Part shown: positions 7,441 to 14,472 of the stretch, one piece after another
How the letters are laid out: each line of letters opens with the position of its first letter
Position numbering within the stretch: position 1 is the stretch's first letter
Assembly (NCBI GenBank): GCA_025455205.1
Contig: JALOMZ010000001.1
Span: 1-22,929, forward strand
Length of the DNA: 22,929 bases
Reading direction: 5' to 3'
Source: Chitinophagaceae bacterium
Lineage (GTDB): Bacteria > Bacteroidota > Bacteroidia > Chitinophagales > Chitinophagaceae
Notes under the pieces: model-generated
What the model saw: only the letters and a program-made list of their open reading frames with translations
The model's database searches: none
Told to the model about the DNA's origin: nothing
Made by a program: the position numbers and the translations under genes

Positions 7441-7472
7441 CTAAGTTACTTCGTCTTTGTCAACAATGCAAA
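7441..7472 (-). promoter_or_regulatory. Bacteroidota -33/-7 promoter for the candidate RNA
   Basis: The minus strand reads TTTG (7472-7469), exactly 20 nt, then TAACTTAG (7448-7441). The -33 box and spacing fit the Bacteroidota consensus; the -7 box matches TAnnTTTG except for one T-to-A change. Predicted initiation is at about 7434. Confidence 0.5.
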
Positions 7473-7660
7473 TTTCGAACGAATAATTTAATGGTAAGCA
7501 TCCCAACCCGCTGATTAACCGTCATTTAACATGCCTGTCCTAATATTTTCCCAATCGTTAACGAAAATGGATTGCTGCAGTGCTGCCGGCACCCCATTTA
7601 GCCACGCGGTTGGCTGGTGAAGCCGGAAAAAGAGGGAAGCTGCCCGCCTGCTTTCCAGGC
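7473..7660. other. Unassigned intergenic stretch
   Basis: No coding sequence is supported here. The minus-strand frame crossing it also runs through the serS terminator, so it is not credible as a gene. The left part is AT-rich and the right part returns to the local base composition. Confidence 0.5.
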
Positions 7661-7691
7661 AAAAAAAGCCGGACGCAAGGGCATCCGGCTT
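7661..7691 (-). terminator. Rho-independent terminator of serS
   Basis: Stem AAGCCGGA/TCCGGCTT (7666-7673 with 7684-7691) with a 10-nt loop, followed on the minus strand by seven T, 32 bp past the serS stop codon. Confidence 0.9.
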
Positions 7692-7723
7692 CCTGGGCAG
7701 CCTGCAGGCACAACTGTATGGTA

Positions 7724-8995
7724 TCAATCAATAAAAGGCGAACCGAAATAGGGATGGAGCACCTTGGGCAGGTGGATGGCCTGGGCCGTCTGGTTGTTTT
7801 CCAGTAAGGCCGCCACTATGCGGGGCAGGGCCAGGCTGCTGCCATTGAGGGTATGCACCAGCTGGGTCTTGCCTGCCTCATTTTTGAAGCGGCATTTCAT
7901 GCGGTTGGCCTGGAAGCTTTCAAAATTGCTCACGGAGCTCACTTCCAGCCAGCGCTGCTGGGCCGCACTCCACACTTCAAAATCATACGTGATGGCACTG
8001 GCAAAACCCATATCGCCGCCGCAGAGCCGCAGGATGCGGTAGGGCAGCTCCAGGCTGAGCACCAGCTTCTCTACATGGGCCACCATTTCATCCAGGATGG
8101 CATGGCTGCGTTCGGGATGGGCAATCTGGATGATCTCCACCTTCTCAAACTGATGCACCCGGTTGAGGCCCCGCACCTGGGCGCCAAAGCTGCCCGCTTC
8201 GCGGCGGAAGCACTGGCTGAAGGCTGTCATCTTCAGGGGCAGGTCGCTTTCCTTCAGCACCACATCGCGGTATACATTGGTCACCGGCACTTCTGCCGTG
8301 GGAATCATGTACAGGTCATCGGCCGGCATGTAATACATCTGCCCTTCCTTGTCGGGCAGCTGGCCCGTACCATGGGCGCTGGCGGCATTGACCATATACG
8401 GCGGAATGTACTCCGTATAGCCCGCGGCCGTATTATAATCCAGGAAATAGCTCACCAGGGCCCGCTGCAATTTGGCACCCTTGCCCTTGTAGAGCGGAAA
8501 GCCACTGCCCGTGATCTTGGCACCGGTTTCAAAATCAATGAGGTCGAATTTTTTGATCAGGTCCCAATGCGGAACCGCATCGGCAGGCAGTTCCGGCTTG
8601 ATGCCGCCTTCACGCACCACCTCATTGTCTTCGGGACCAGTGCCAGCGGGTACCGCGGCGGCCGGCAGATTGGGCAGCTGAATGGCAATGTCCTGCTGCT
8701 GCTGCTCCACAGTGCCCAGCTGCTCTTTCAGGGTCTTTTCCCTTTCCTTCCACCCGGCCACTTCGGCCTTTTTGGCCTCTGCTTCTTCCTTCTTCCCTTC
8801 CTTCATGAGGCCGCCGATGGCTTTGGCCGCCAGGTTGCTCTGGTTGAGAATGGTATCCAGCTCCTGCTGCAGGCTGCGCCGTTCAGCATCCAGGGCAGAG
8901 ATCTGGTCTACCATGTCGAGCTGCTTAAACTGCTTGTGGGCCAGGCGCTCCCTGACAAAATCGGGATTCTCGCGAATGAGTTTTATGTCCAGCAT
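7724..8995 (-). CDS. serS: Seryl-tRNA synthetase
   Basis: A 423-residue class II aminoacyl-tRNA synthetase that charges tRNA-Ser (and tRNA-Sec where present) in the cytoplasm. The start at 8993-8995 gives the canonical MLDIKLIRENPDFVRERL opening; upstream in-frame codons are not conserved-looking. Residues about 1-105 form the antiparallel coiled-coil arm that grips the tRNA long arm, rich in Lys/Glu/Gln. The catalytic domain shows the IPTAEVPVTN serine-binding loop (231-240), motif 2 FSQCFRREAGSFG (259-271) with RGLNRVHQFEKVEI, and motif 3 LALPRIVAALLENNQT near residue 390. It has a -7 box at 9018-9025 and a strong terminator, so it is monocistronic. Confidence 0.97.
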   Translation of the reverse strand: MLDIKLIRENPDFVRERLAHKQFKQLDMVDQISALDAERRSLQQELDTILNQSNLAAKAIGGLMKEGKKEEAEAKKAEVAGWKEREKTLKEQLGTVEQQQQDIAIQLPNLPAAAVPAGTGPEDNEVVREGGIKPELPADAVPHWDLIKKFDLIDFETGAKITGSGFPLYKGKGAKLQRALVSYFLDYNTAAGYTEYIPPYMVNAASAHGTGQLPDKEGQMYYMPADDLYMIPTAEVPVTNVYRDVVLKESDLPLKMTAFSQCFRREAGSFGAQVRGLNRVHQFEKVEIIQIAHPERSHAILDEMVAHVEKLVLSLELPYRILRLCGGDMGFASAITYDFEVWSAAQQRWLEVSSVSNFESFQANRMKCRFKNEAGKTQLVHTLNGSSLALPRIVAALLENNQTAQAIHLPKVLHPYFGSPFID

Positions 8996-9017
8996 ACGGT
9001 TTTGTGATTTGGGATGG

Positions 9018-9025
9018 CAAAGATA
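9018..9025 (-). promoter_or_regulatory. Bacteroidota -7 element for serS
   Basis: The minus strand reads TATCTTTG, an exact TAnnTTTG match, 22 bp upstream of the serS ATG. A TTG lies 24 nt further upstream, slightly longer than the usual -33 spacing. Confidence 0.55.
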
Positions 9026-9132
9026 ACCCAAGGGGCCGAAGCTGGCCGGCAATTATGGTATAGCCACCAGGGGCTGTCTTATTTCCCAAACCCGCAACAA
9101 CGATGTGTGGCATTGGGCCCGACATTTGCGCC

Positions 9133-9483
9133 ATGACCATGAACGACGACCTGCAACAACGCTGGTGGAACCTGGAAGCCCGACTGGTGGAACGCTTTGG
9201 CAAGAAACCCGACCTGGATGCCATTCTCTACCTCATTGGCATGCAGGAGATGCAGTATTTTGAAGAAAACATCGCCAAGGAAACCAAGCAAGACCTGATG
9301 CATGTGGCCGTTTGCACCATCCTGTCGCCCAGCGGATACTATGAACTGGAACGCCACGACGCAGACGGCTGGCCCCATTTCAAGCAGCTGAAGGCCCTGC
9401 CCGATATGAGCCTGCGGGAACAGGAAGATTTCCTGAAAGACCATGTGCTGCTGTATTTTGAGCGGGACAGATTTGAGGTTTGA
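9133..9483 (+). CDS. Conserved Bacteroidota hypothetical protein
   Basis: A small soluble protein of 116 residues if it begins at the ATG at 9133; in-frame ATGs at 9103 and 9139 are alternatives. It has no signal peptide or membrane segment. The pattern LEERFGKKPDLDAILYLIGMQE, then KETKQDLMHVAVCTILSPSGYYELE and DGWPHFKQLKALP, looks like a family I associate with Bacteroidota genomes and for which I know no function. It is acidic and aromatic-rich near the C-terminus. It is divergent from serS. The last codons (Phe-Glu-Val-stop) are written in the TTTGAGG repeat that fills the following gap, so the C-terminal few residues may have been replaced by repeat sequence. The true start is uncertain. 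Confidence 0.75.
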   Translation: MTMNDDLQQRWWNLEARLVERFGKKPDLDAILYLIGMQEMQYFEENIAKETKQDLMHVAVCTILSPSGYYELERHDADGWPHFKQLKALPDMSLREQEDFLKDHVLLYFERDRFEV

Positions 9484-9645
9484 GGTTTGATGTTCGAGGT
9501 TTGAGGTTTGAGGTTTGATGCTTGTTGAAGCTCGTGCCCCAGCCTTGAACATTGAACTTTTGAACGCTGGAACCCTGGAACTTGTGAACATTGGAACATT
9601 GGAACTTTCGAACTTGTGAACATTGGAACTTTCGAACTATTGGAA
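9472..9645. repeat. Degenerate 7-8 bp phrase repeats filling an intergenic gap
   Basis: Two adjoining arrays. From 9472 to about 9520 a heptamer alternates TTTGAGG, TTTGATG and TTCGAGG about seven times. From about 9546 to 9645 an 8-bp phrase of the type TTGAACAT / TTGGAACT / TTCGAACT is repeated about a dozen times, with TGTGAACA variants. The first array contains the stop codon of the upstream hypothetical gene and the second ends a few bases before the cyclophilin start codon, so the gap is almost pure repeat. Confidence 0.85.
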
Positions 9646-9650
9646 TCACT

Positions 9651-10391
9651 ATGAAGCATTTAATCGCCCCGTCACTTTTCCTGTCATTACTGCTGGTTGC
9701 CTGCAGCGGGCCCAAATCATTCCGCAGCCTTGACAAGGAGGAACAGGCAGCCATCAAGCATTACCGGAAGCTGGTGAACACGAAAGACGGTCGATACCAC
9801 GTGCTCATCATGACCAGCCAGGGCAATATGGTGGTGCAGCTGTACAATGAAACGCCGCTGCACCGCGACAATTTCGTTTCCAAAGTGCGGGCAGGCTTTT
9901 ACGACAGCCTGCTTTTTCACCGCGTAATCAACCAGTTCATGATCCAGGGCGGCGACCCCACCAGCAAGTATGCCCAGGCTGGCCAGCCCCTGGGCAGCGG
10001 CTCCGCACCCGGCGAAAGGATACCGGCAGAGTTCCGCACCGGTGAGGGCATCTACCACCAGCGGGGTGCCCTGGCGGCTGCCCGCGACAACAACCCCGAA
10101 AAAGCCAGCAGCAACTGCCAGTTCTATATAGTACAGCGGCAGGTATGGCGGCCCGCCCAGCTGGACAGCACCATTGCCCAACGCGGGCTCACCCTCAACG
10201 ATGCCCAGAAGAAACTCTACACCACCGTGGGCGGCACCCCGCACCTCGATGGCAATTACACCGTGTATGGCATGCTTGAAATAGGATTTGACGTGCTCGA
10301 TAAAATTGCCGGCACCAAAACCCTGCCCGGCGACCGGCCTGAGTCCGACGTGCGCATGAAGATGTTCCTGCTGAATGAACGCCGCAAATAG
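9651..10391 (+). CDS. Cyclophilin-type peptidyl-prolyl cis-trans isomerase, lipoprotein
   Basis: A 246-residue envelope-anchored foldase. The start at 9651 is chosen because it opens a lipoprotein signal, MKHLIAPSLFLSLLLVAC, with Cys18 as lipidation site; the frame upstream is repeat DNA. The cyclophilin domain (about 48-235) contains LLFHRVINQFMIQGGDP (87-103) with the active-site Arg91, Phe96 and Gln99, then SSNCQFYIVQ, and HLDGNYTVYGMLEIGFDVLDKIA. Between the last two motifs there is an insert of roughly 30 residues (about 164-195), common in Bacteroidota members. No promoter is visible outside the repeat array immediately upstream. Confidence 0.92.
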   Translation: MKHLIAPSLFLSLLLVACSGPKSFRSLDKEEQAAIKHYRKLVNTKDGRYHVLIMTSQGNMVVQLYNETPLHRDNFVSKVRAGFYDSLLFHRVINQFMIQGGDPTSKYAQAGQPLGSGSAPGERIPAEFRTGEGIYHQRGALAAARDNNPEKASSNCQFYIVQRQVWRPAQLDSTIAQRGLTLNDAQKKLYTTVGGTPHLDGNYTVYGMLEIGFDVLDKIAGTKTLPGDRPESDVRMKMFLLNERRK

Positions 10392-10474
10392 ACGCCGCAG
10401 CCTTTTACTGCCCCGGCAGGTGCCTGCGTGCCCAGAATTGTGCCACCGCCGCGGCAAACAGGCCATTTTTCCTT

Positions 10475-10482
10475 TAGGTTTG
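10475..10482 (+). promoter_or_regulatory. Bacteroidota -7 element for gcvH
   Basis: TAGGTTTG, an exact TAnnTTTG match, about 40 bp upstream of the gcvH start codon; no clear -33 TTTG. Confidence 0.5.
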
Positions 10483-10521
10483 CAGTCCTGAATTATTTGC
10501 AAACCATATAAACGAAGCACA

Positions 10522-10899
10522 ATGAATTTTCCGTCTGAACTGCGCTACACCAAAGACCATGAGTGGATTAGCCTGAACGGCAATGTGGCCACCATCGGTA
10601 TCACCGATTTCGCCCAGCGCGAATTGGGTGATATTGTTTATGTGGACATCGACACGGTTGGTAAGAGCCTGGATGCTGAAGCCGTGTTTGGTACCGTGGA
10701 AGCGGTGAAGACAGTGAGCGACCTGTTTCTGCCCGTAGCCGGCAAGGTGCTGGAAGTGAATGCCGCCCTCAATAACCAGCCGGAACTGGTGAATGCTGAT
10801 CCTTATGGCGAAGGCTGGATGGTGAAGATTGAAGTGAACAACCCCGCCGACGTGGAAACGCTTATGTCGGCCGAAGCCTACCAGCAAATGGTAGGATAA
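10522..10899 (+). CDS. gcvH: Glycine cleavage system H protein
   Basis: A 125-residue lipoyl carrier that shuttles the aminomethyl group among the P, T and L proteins of the glycine cleavage complex. It opens with [41 protein letters not shown], diagnostic of GcvH, and carries the lipoylation site in [11 protein letters not shown] with the modified Lys at position 63. The length is standard. P, T and L proteins are not in this window. A -7 box precedes it, and the RskA-like gene begins about 180 bp downstream on the same strand. Confidence 0.97.
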   Translation: MNFPSELRYTKDHEWISLNGNVATIGITDFAQRELGDIVYVDIDTVGKSLDAEAVFGTVEAVKTVSDLFLPVAGKVLEVNAALNNQPELVNADPYGEGWMVKIEVNNPADVETLMSAEAYQQMVG

Positions 10900-11080
10900 G
10901 TTGTACCTGCTGCGAGCCAGGGCAACCGGCGCCACCTGCCTGCTACGGCTGCCCCTGCTCCCCAACCTGTATCCCATTCCTGTAGGTGCGGCCGCTTTCC
11001 GGCTGGCGCAGCGTATGCGCATCGTTGCAGCATCCCAAACTGCAGCACTGCGACGGAAACACGCACCCAATAGCATATCC

Positions 11081-11647
11081 ATGAGTGAAGCCCCAAAAGC
11101 TGCCCCGGCAAAACCCGACCTGCCGCCGGCACCCAAGCCCATTCGCTGGTTTCGCACCGCGCTGGCCGTGGCGGTGCTGCTGCTGATGGGCAGCATACTG
11201 CTCAACTTCTATTTCTACAGCCAGCAGGCCGACACCAGCACGCGGTATGAGGAACTGCTGCAGCAGCAAAATACCCTGCTGTCACAAAAAGCAGAGCTGG
11301 AATCCAGCCTGCAGCCCTTTGTCCATCCGGATTTGCGGGCCCTCACCCTGCTGGCCACCAACGGACCCGCCATCCCGCGGGCCACTGTATACTGGCACCC
11401 GCAGCAGCAAGACCTGTTTTTAGTCATTCAGCAACTGCCAACGCCTCCGGCCGGCAAACAATACCAGCTGTGGGCACAGCAAAATGGCAACTGGATGAAC
11501 GCTGGCCTGGTGCAGTGGACCGGTAGCCGGCAGGCACAACCCATGAATAAGATGGCCGCTGCCACCGCCTTTTTCATCACCCTTGAACCGGAAGGGGGCA
11601 GCGATGCACCCACCCTGGCCGGCCTGCAGGCCACTGGCCGCTGGTAA
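11081..11647 (+). CDS. Single-pass membrane protein with RskA-like C-terminal domain, no sigma-binding domain
   Basis: A 188-residue protein when started at ATG 11081. Residues 1-23 are a short Pro/Ala/Lys-rich cytoplasmic tail, 24-46 a transmembrane helix, 54-78 a probable coiled coil (YEELLQQQNTLLSQKAELE), and about 88-188 an extracytoplasmic domain with the anti-sigma-K (RskA) C-terminal pattern: PPAGKQYQLWAQQNGNWMNAG and later FFITLEPEGGSDAPTLAG. Typical family members have an N-terminal zinc-finger-like anti-sigma domain that holds an ECF sigma factor. Here there is no room for one, and no sigma factor gene is near. The open frame continues upstream to 10901 but that part shows no domain. 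Function is unknown; a sensor or structural role is possible. Confidence 0.75.
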   Translation: MSEAPKAAPAKPDLPPAPKPIRWFRTALAVAVLLLMGSILLNFYFYSQQADTSTRYEELLQQQNTLLSQKAELESSLQPFVHPDLRALTLLATNGPAIPRATVYWHPQQQDLFLVIQQLPTPPAGKQYQLWAQQNGNWMNAGLVQWTGSRQAQPMNKMAAATAFFITLEPEGGSDAPTLAGLQATGRW

Positions 11648-11671
11648 CAACGGCAACAGCCCCGCGTATCC

Positions 11672-12109
11672 ATGAAAAAAAAGCCCGCAACACTTACCTG
11701 GTATCTTCCGGCCTGGTGCTGGCTGGCCCTCTCCTTCTACCTGTTCACCATACCCGGCACCGCCCTGCCCAGCAGCGGCTGGATGGACAACCTGCAGGTA
11801 GATAAGCTGGTACACCTGTTTCTCTTTGCCGTAATGGTGGTGCTGTTCTCCAGACCTGCCCTGGCAGGCGCAGCACCCATGCCCCGGACTGCCCTCCATA
11901 TAGGCATACCGATGGCCTGTATAGCCTATGGCGTAGCCATTGAGTTTGTGCAATTGTACTGGATTCCCCTGCGGGGCTTTGAGGTTTGGGATATTGCCGC
12001 CGACACGGCGGGCAGCCTTGTAGGTGCCTGGCTGGCACCCCGGCTGGTGAAACGCCGGCACCAGCCTATTCAAAACCCAGGCTCTTCAGCTCGCGGAAAT
12101 GGCCGTTGA
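11672..12109 (+). CDS. VanZ-family membrane protein
   Basis: A 145-residue inner-membrane protein with about four hydrophobic segments (11-29, 44-66, 72-96, 106-126). The VanZ-like hallmarks are DKLVHLFLFAVM early and IEFVQLYWIPLRGFEVWDIAADTAGSLVG, which carries the conserved Glu, Gln, Arg and Asp of the family. VanZ itself gives low-level teicoplanin resistance, but most members are of unknown role. It begins 24 bp after the RskA-like gene, so the two are likely co-transcribed, and in Bacteroidota a VanZ gene near gcvH is common. Its last 44 bp overlap the end of the convergent LON-domain gene, a tail-to-tail overlap that encodes both C-termini. Confidence 0.85.
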   Translation: MKKKPATLTWYLPAWCWLALSFYLFTIPGTALPSSGWMDNLQVDKLVHLFLFAVMVVLFSRPALAGAAPMPRTALHIGIPMACIAYGVAIEFVQLYWIPLRGFEVWDIAADTAGSLVGAWLAPRLVKRRHQPIQNPGSSARGNGR

Positions 12110-12704
12110 GCTTGATCCGGTCCTTCAGCGCCTCCATTTCCCTAACTACCGGCAGCACCTTCTGCAAATGCCGCCTCAGGTATTCCACGCGCTGGTCTTC
12201 GCGCAAGAGCTGCAACATCTCGTATTCTTCTTCCAGGCTGAGGCCTGCCATATGAGCCAGGTCGTAACTCCTGAGCTGCTCATCCGGCCGGGGAAACACC
12301 TTCTCCACCTTCAGTAACCGGTGCAATTCGCGCACACCCGCCACCACCATGCGAATGGCAGGCACCACCGCTTCCGCATCGTTCTCGGGGTAGTTCACAA
12401 TAGCCCCGCTGTATAACTTATCAGGTATTTCCTGCACCACTTCCAGCAGGCGGAAAACACGTATACCGCGTGTGATGATATCCATCTTGCCGTCTTCATA
12501 CTCCTGCTTCAACACGGCCACTTCCACCAGGGTGCCAAACTCCATGATCTTGTTGTCAATGACGGATGGAATGCCAAATGGCTTGGAGCGGTCCATGCAC
12601 TCACGTATGAGCTGGCGGTACCGTGGTTCAAAAATGTGCAGGTTCAGCTGCTCACCCGGGTAAACCACCACGCCGAGCGGGAATATGGGAATGAAGTTGG
12701 TCAT
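12066..12704 (-). CDS. LON peptidase substrate-binding-domain protein (no protease domain)
   Basis: A 212-residue soluble protein. The N-terminal part, MTNFIPIFPLGVVVYPGEQLNLHIFEPRYRQLI, and the segment TLVEVAVLKQEYEDGKMDIITRGIRVFRL match the LON-SB (PUA-like) domain that covers the N-terminus of Lon protease. The C-terminal 80 residues are helical and charged. No ATPase or Ser-Lys protease domain follows, so it is a stand-alone LON-SB protein, common in bacteria and without a settled function. The gene is convergent with the VanZ gene and overlaps it by 44 bp. Upstream it borders a repeat-filled gap and no -7 box is evident. Confidence 0.88.
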   Translation of the reverse strand: MTNFIPIFPLGVVVYPGEQLNLHIFEPRYRQLIRECMDRSKPFGIPSVIDNKIMEFGTLVEVAVLKQEYEDGKMDIITRGIRVFRLLEVVQEIPDKLYSGAIVNYPENDAEAVVPAIRMVVAGVRELHRLLKVEKVFPRPDEQLRSYDLAHMAGLSLEEEYEMLQLLREDQRVEYLRRHLQKVLPVVREMEALKDRIKLNGHFRELKSLGFE

Positions 12705-12719
12705 GGGAATGGATGGGAA

Positions 12720-13281
12720 ATTAGGAAAGTTTGGGGTTCGAAGTTTGATGTTTGAAGTTTGAAGTTCGATGTTTGATGTTCGTTATGCGGGGCGGCTTAT
12801 GATTGGCAGGCAGGCGATTTGATTTGTTTGTGGTTTTTTGTTTGTGGTTTTTGGTTCGCTATGCAAGACGGTTTACCATCTTCAATCAGGCAGAAAGATT
12901 CAGGAAGTTTGATGTTTGATGTTTGATGGTCGCTATGCGGGGCGGCTCATAAGGGAATAGGCAACAGTTGCGGCCTTCCCCGTCTTTCGGACTCAAACCA
13001 CTGAGGCGATGGAGGTCAGCACAGAGGTGTACGGAGTGAATGGCCTTCCGCTACAAGCTTCCGGACTTTCGGTCTTCCGGACTTTCGGACTTTCGGACTT
13101 TCGGACTCAAACCACAGAGGCGAATGAGGTCAGCACAGAGGTGTACGGAGTGCATGGCCTTCCGCTACAAGCTTCCGGACTTTCGGACTTTCGGTCTCCG
13201 AATCCCACCTGCCAGGAGCTGCGCACCTTACAGGAGGGTCCCTTCTCCCGACTCCGGACTATGGTCTCCCGACTTCCGGAC
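12720..13281. repeat. Composite intergenic repeat island
   Basis: This gene-free gap is built from several repeat types in order. There are heptamers TTTGATG/TTTGAAG/TTCGAAG (about 12730-12781 and 12905-12928). A unit containing ATGCGGGGCGGCT occurs at 12780-12800 and 12930-12950, with a diverged copy at 12856-12876. A TTTGTTTGTGGTTTT pair lies near 12826-12855. An 89-bp direct repeat (12984-13072 and 13098-13186, about four mismatches, period 114 bp) is itself made of CACAGAGG phrases and ACTTTCGG octamers. The right end runs into the stop codon of the peptidase gene at 13282-13284. Confidence 0.88.
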
Positions 13282-14418
13282 TCATTCCTTCACCGCTCCA
13301 TACTGCTTCAGTATCTCCATCACCTTATACATGGGCAGCGCTTCCACCTTGCGGCCCTGCCGGCCCTTCATGTCATGGGCGGCAAACAGCGCATTGAGTA
13401 TAGCTTCCTCAGTAGCTTCAATGGCGGCCATGAACAGCGGCGACACCGCATCATTGTGGAGCAGGGTCTGGTTCAACGTATTACCTATGGGCTGGTGGGG
13501 TATTCTTAGGCTGCTATCGGTGGAAAAGGCGATCACATAATCGCCGCTGCCATTGCTGGCAATGCCACCGGTTTTAGCCAGTCCCATGAAAGCACGTTTG
13601 GCCAGGCGTTCCAGGTTGCGGGCATCCAGCGGCGCATTGGTGGCCACCACTATCATACAGCTGCCATCGGGCGTATTATTGAGGCGGTCGCTGAGGTAGT
13701 ACTTCTGCATTTCCCGGCCCACCGGCACGCCGGCCACTTGCAGTACACCGCCAAAATTGGCCTGCACCAGCACGCCTACCGTGTAGCCGCCCAGGCTGGC
13801 CGGAATGCTGCGCGATGCCGTGCCAATGCCGCCTTTCCATCCAAAGCATACGGTGCCGGTGCCTGCGCCCACATTGCCCTCCGCCACCGGCCCGCTGCGG
13901 GCGCCATCCAGGGCCTGACGCACATGGTCATTGGTTACATGCATGCCACGGATATCATTGAGGTAACCATCGTTGGTTTCGCCCACCAGGGCATTCACAC
14001 TCTGCACCTGCCCGTTGCCCGGCTGTTGCAAAGTGTATTGCACCACAGCCTGCATGGCAGCCGGCACACTGAGCGTGTTGGTCAGCACCACGGGCGTTTC
14101 CAGGTTGCCCAGCTCGTTCACCTGGGTGCTGCCTGCCAGCTTGCCAAATCCGTTGCCGGCAAAAATGGCTGCCGGCACTTTCTGCTGAAACAGGTTGCCG
14201 GCATGCGGCAAAATAGCTGTAACGCCTGTGCGCACACTATCGCCCGCCACGAGTGTGGTATGCCCTACCTGCACACCGGGCACATCGGTAATGGCATTCC
14301 AGGCACCGCGGGGCAATACGCCGATGCGGATGCCCAGGTCGGCTACCCGTTTGGAAGCCTGCGTCAGGCCAGGCAGGGCAGGTAAAATGGCTGCAAGCAG
14401 CAGGTAGAAGCTACGCAT
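13282..14418 (-). CDS. P1-family (S58, DmpA-like) aminopeptidase/esterase, exported
   Basis: A 378-residue N-terminal-nucleophile peptidase. A signal peptide, MRSFYLLLAAILPALPGLTQA, sends it to the periplasm. The body begins RVADLGIRIGVLPRGAWNAITDVPGVQVGHTTL, the typical DmpA start, and continues with VNALVGETNDGYLND and GNVGAGTGTVCFGWKGGIGTASR. The self-cleavage site is GSCMIVVATNAPLDARNLERLAKRA: cleavage between Gly252 and Ser253 frees Ser253 as nucleophile of the beta chain. Relatives hydrolyse D- or beta-amino-acid peptides, amides and esters, so the substrate is open. It lies 54 bp downstream of the methyltransferase on the same strand. Its final codon adjoins the repeat island. Confidence 0.93.
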   Translation of the reverse strand: MRSFYLLLAAILPALPGLTQASKRVADLGIRIGVLPRGAWNAITDVPGVQVGHTTLVAGDSVRTGVTAILPHAGNLFQQKVPAAIFAGNGFGKLAGSTQVNELGNLETPVVLTNTLSVPAAMQAVVQYTLQQPGNGQVQSVNALVGETNDGYLNDIRGMHVTNDHVRQALDGARSGPVAEGNVGAGTGTVCFGWKGGIGTASRSIPASLGGYTVGVLVQANFGGVLQVAGVPVGREMQKYYLSDRLNNTPDGSCMIVVATNAPLDARNLERLAKRAFMGLAKTGGIASNGSGDYVIAFSTDSSLRIPHQPIGNTLNQTLLHNDAVSPLFMAAIEATEEAILNALFAAHDMKGRQGRKVEALPMYKVMEILKQYGAVKE

Positions 14419-14472
14419 AGAGTATTTTTTTCAAGATAAGCAACCGTGGACCAATACCCGAAGCCGGCCGCC

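Noticed and set aside
7853..9007. A 384-codon open frame antisense to serS
   Set aside because: It is the complementary shadow of a certain synthetase gene; His/Gln/Leu-rich composition without motifs.
12720..13281. CRISPR array
   Set aside because: Repeats are short, degenerate and contiguous or in a long two-copy unit; there are no regular unique spacers and no cas genes.
13009..13540. Plus-strand frames of 166 codons across the composite repeat island
   Set aside because: Their text is translated ACTTTCGG/CACAGAG repeat running into the antisense of the peptidase gene.
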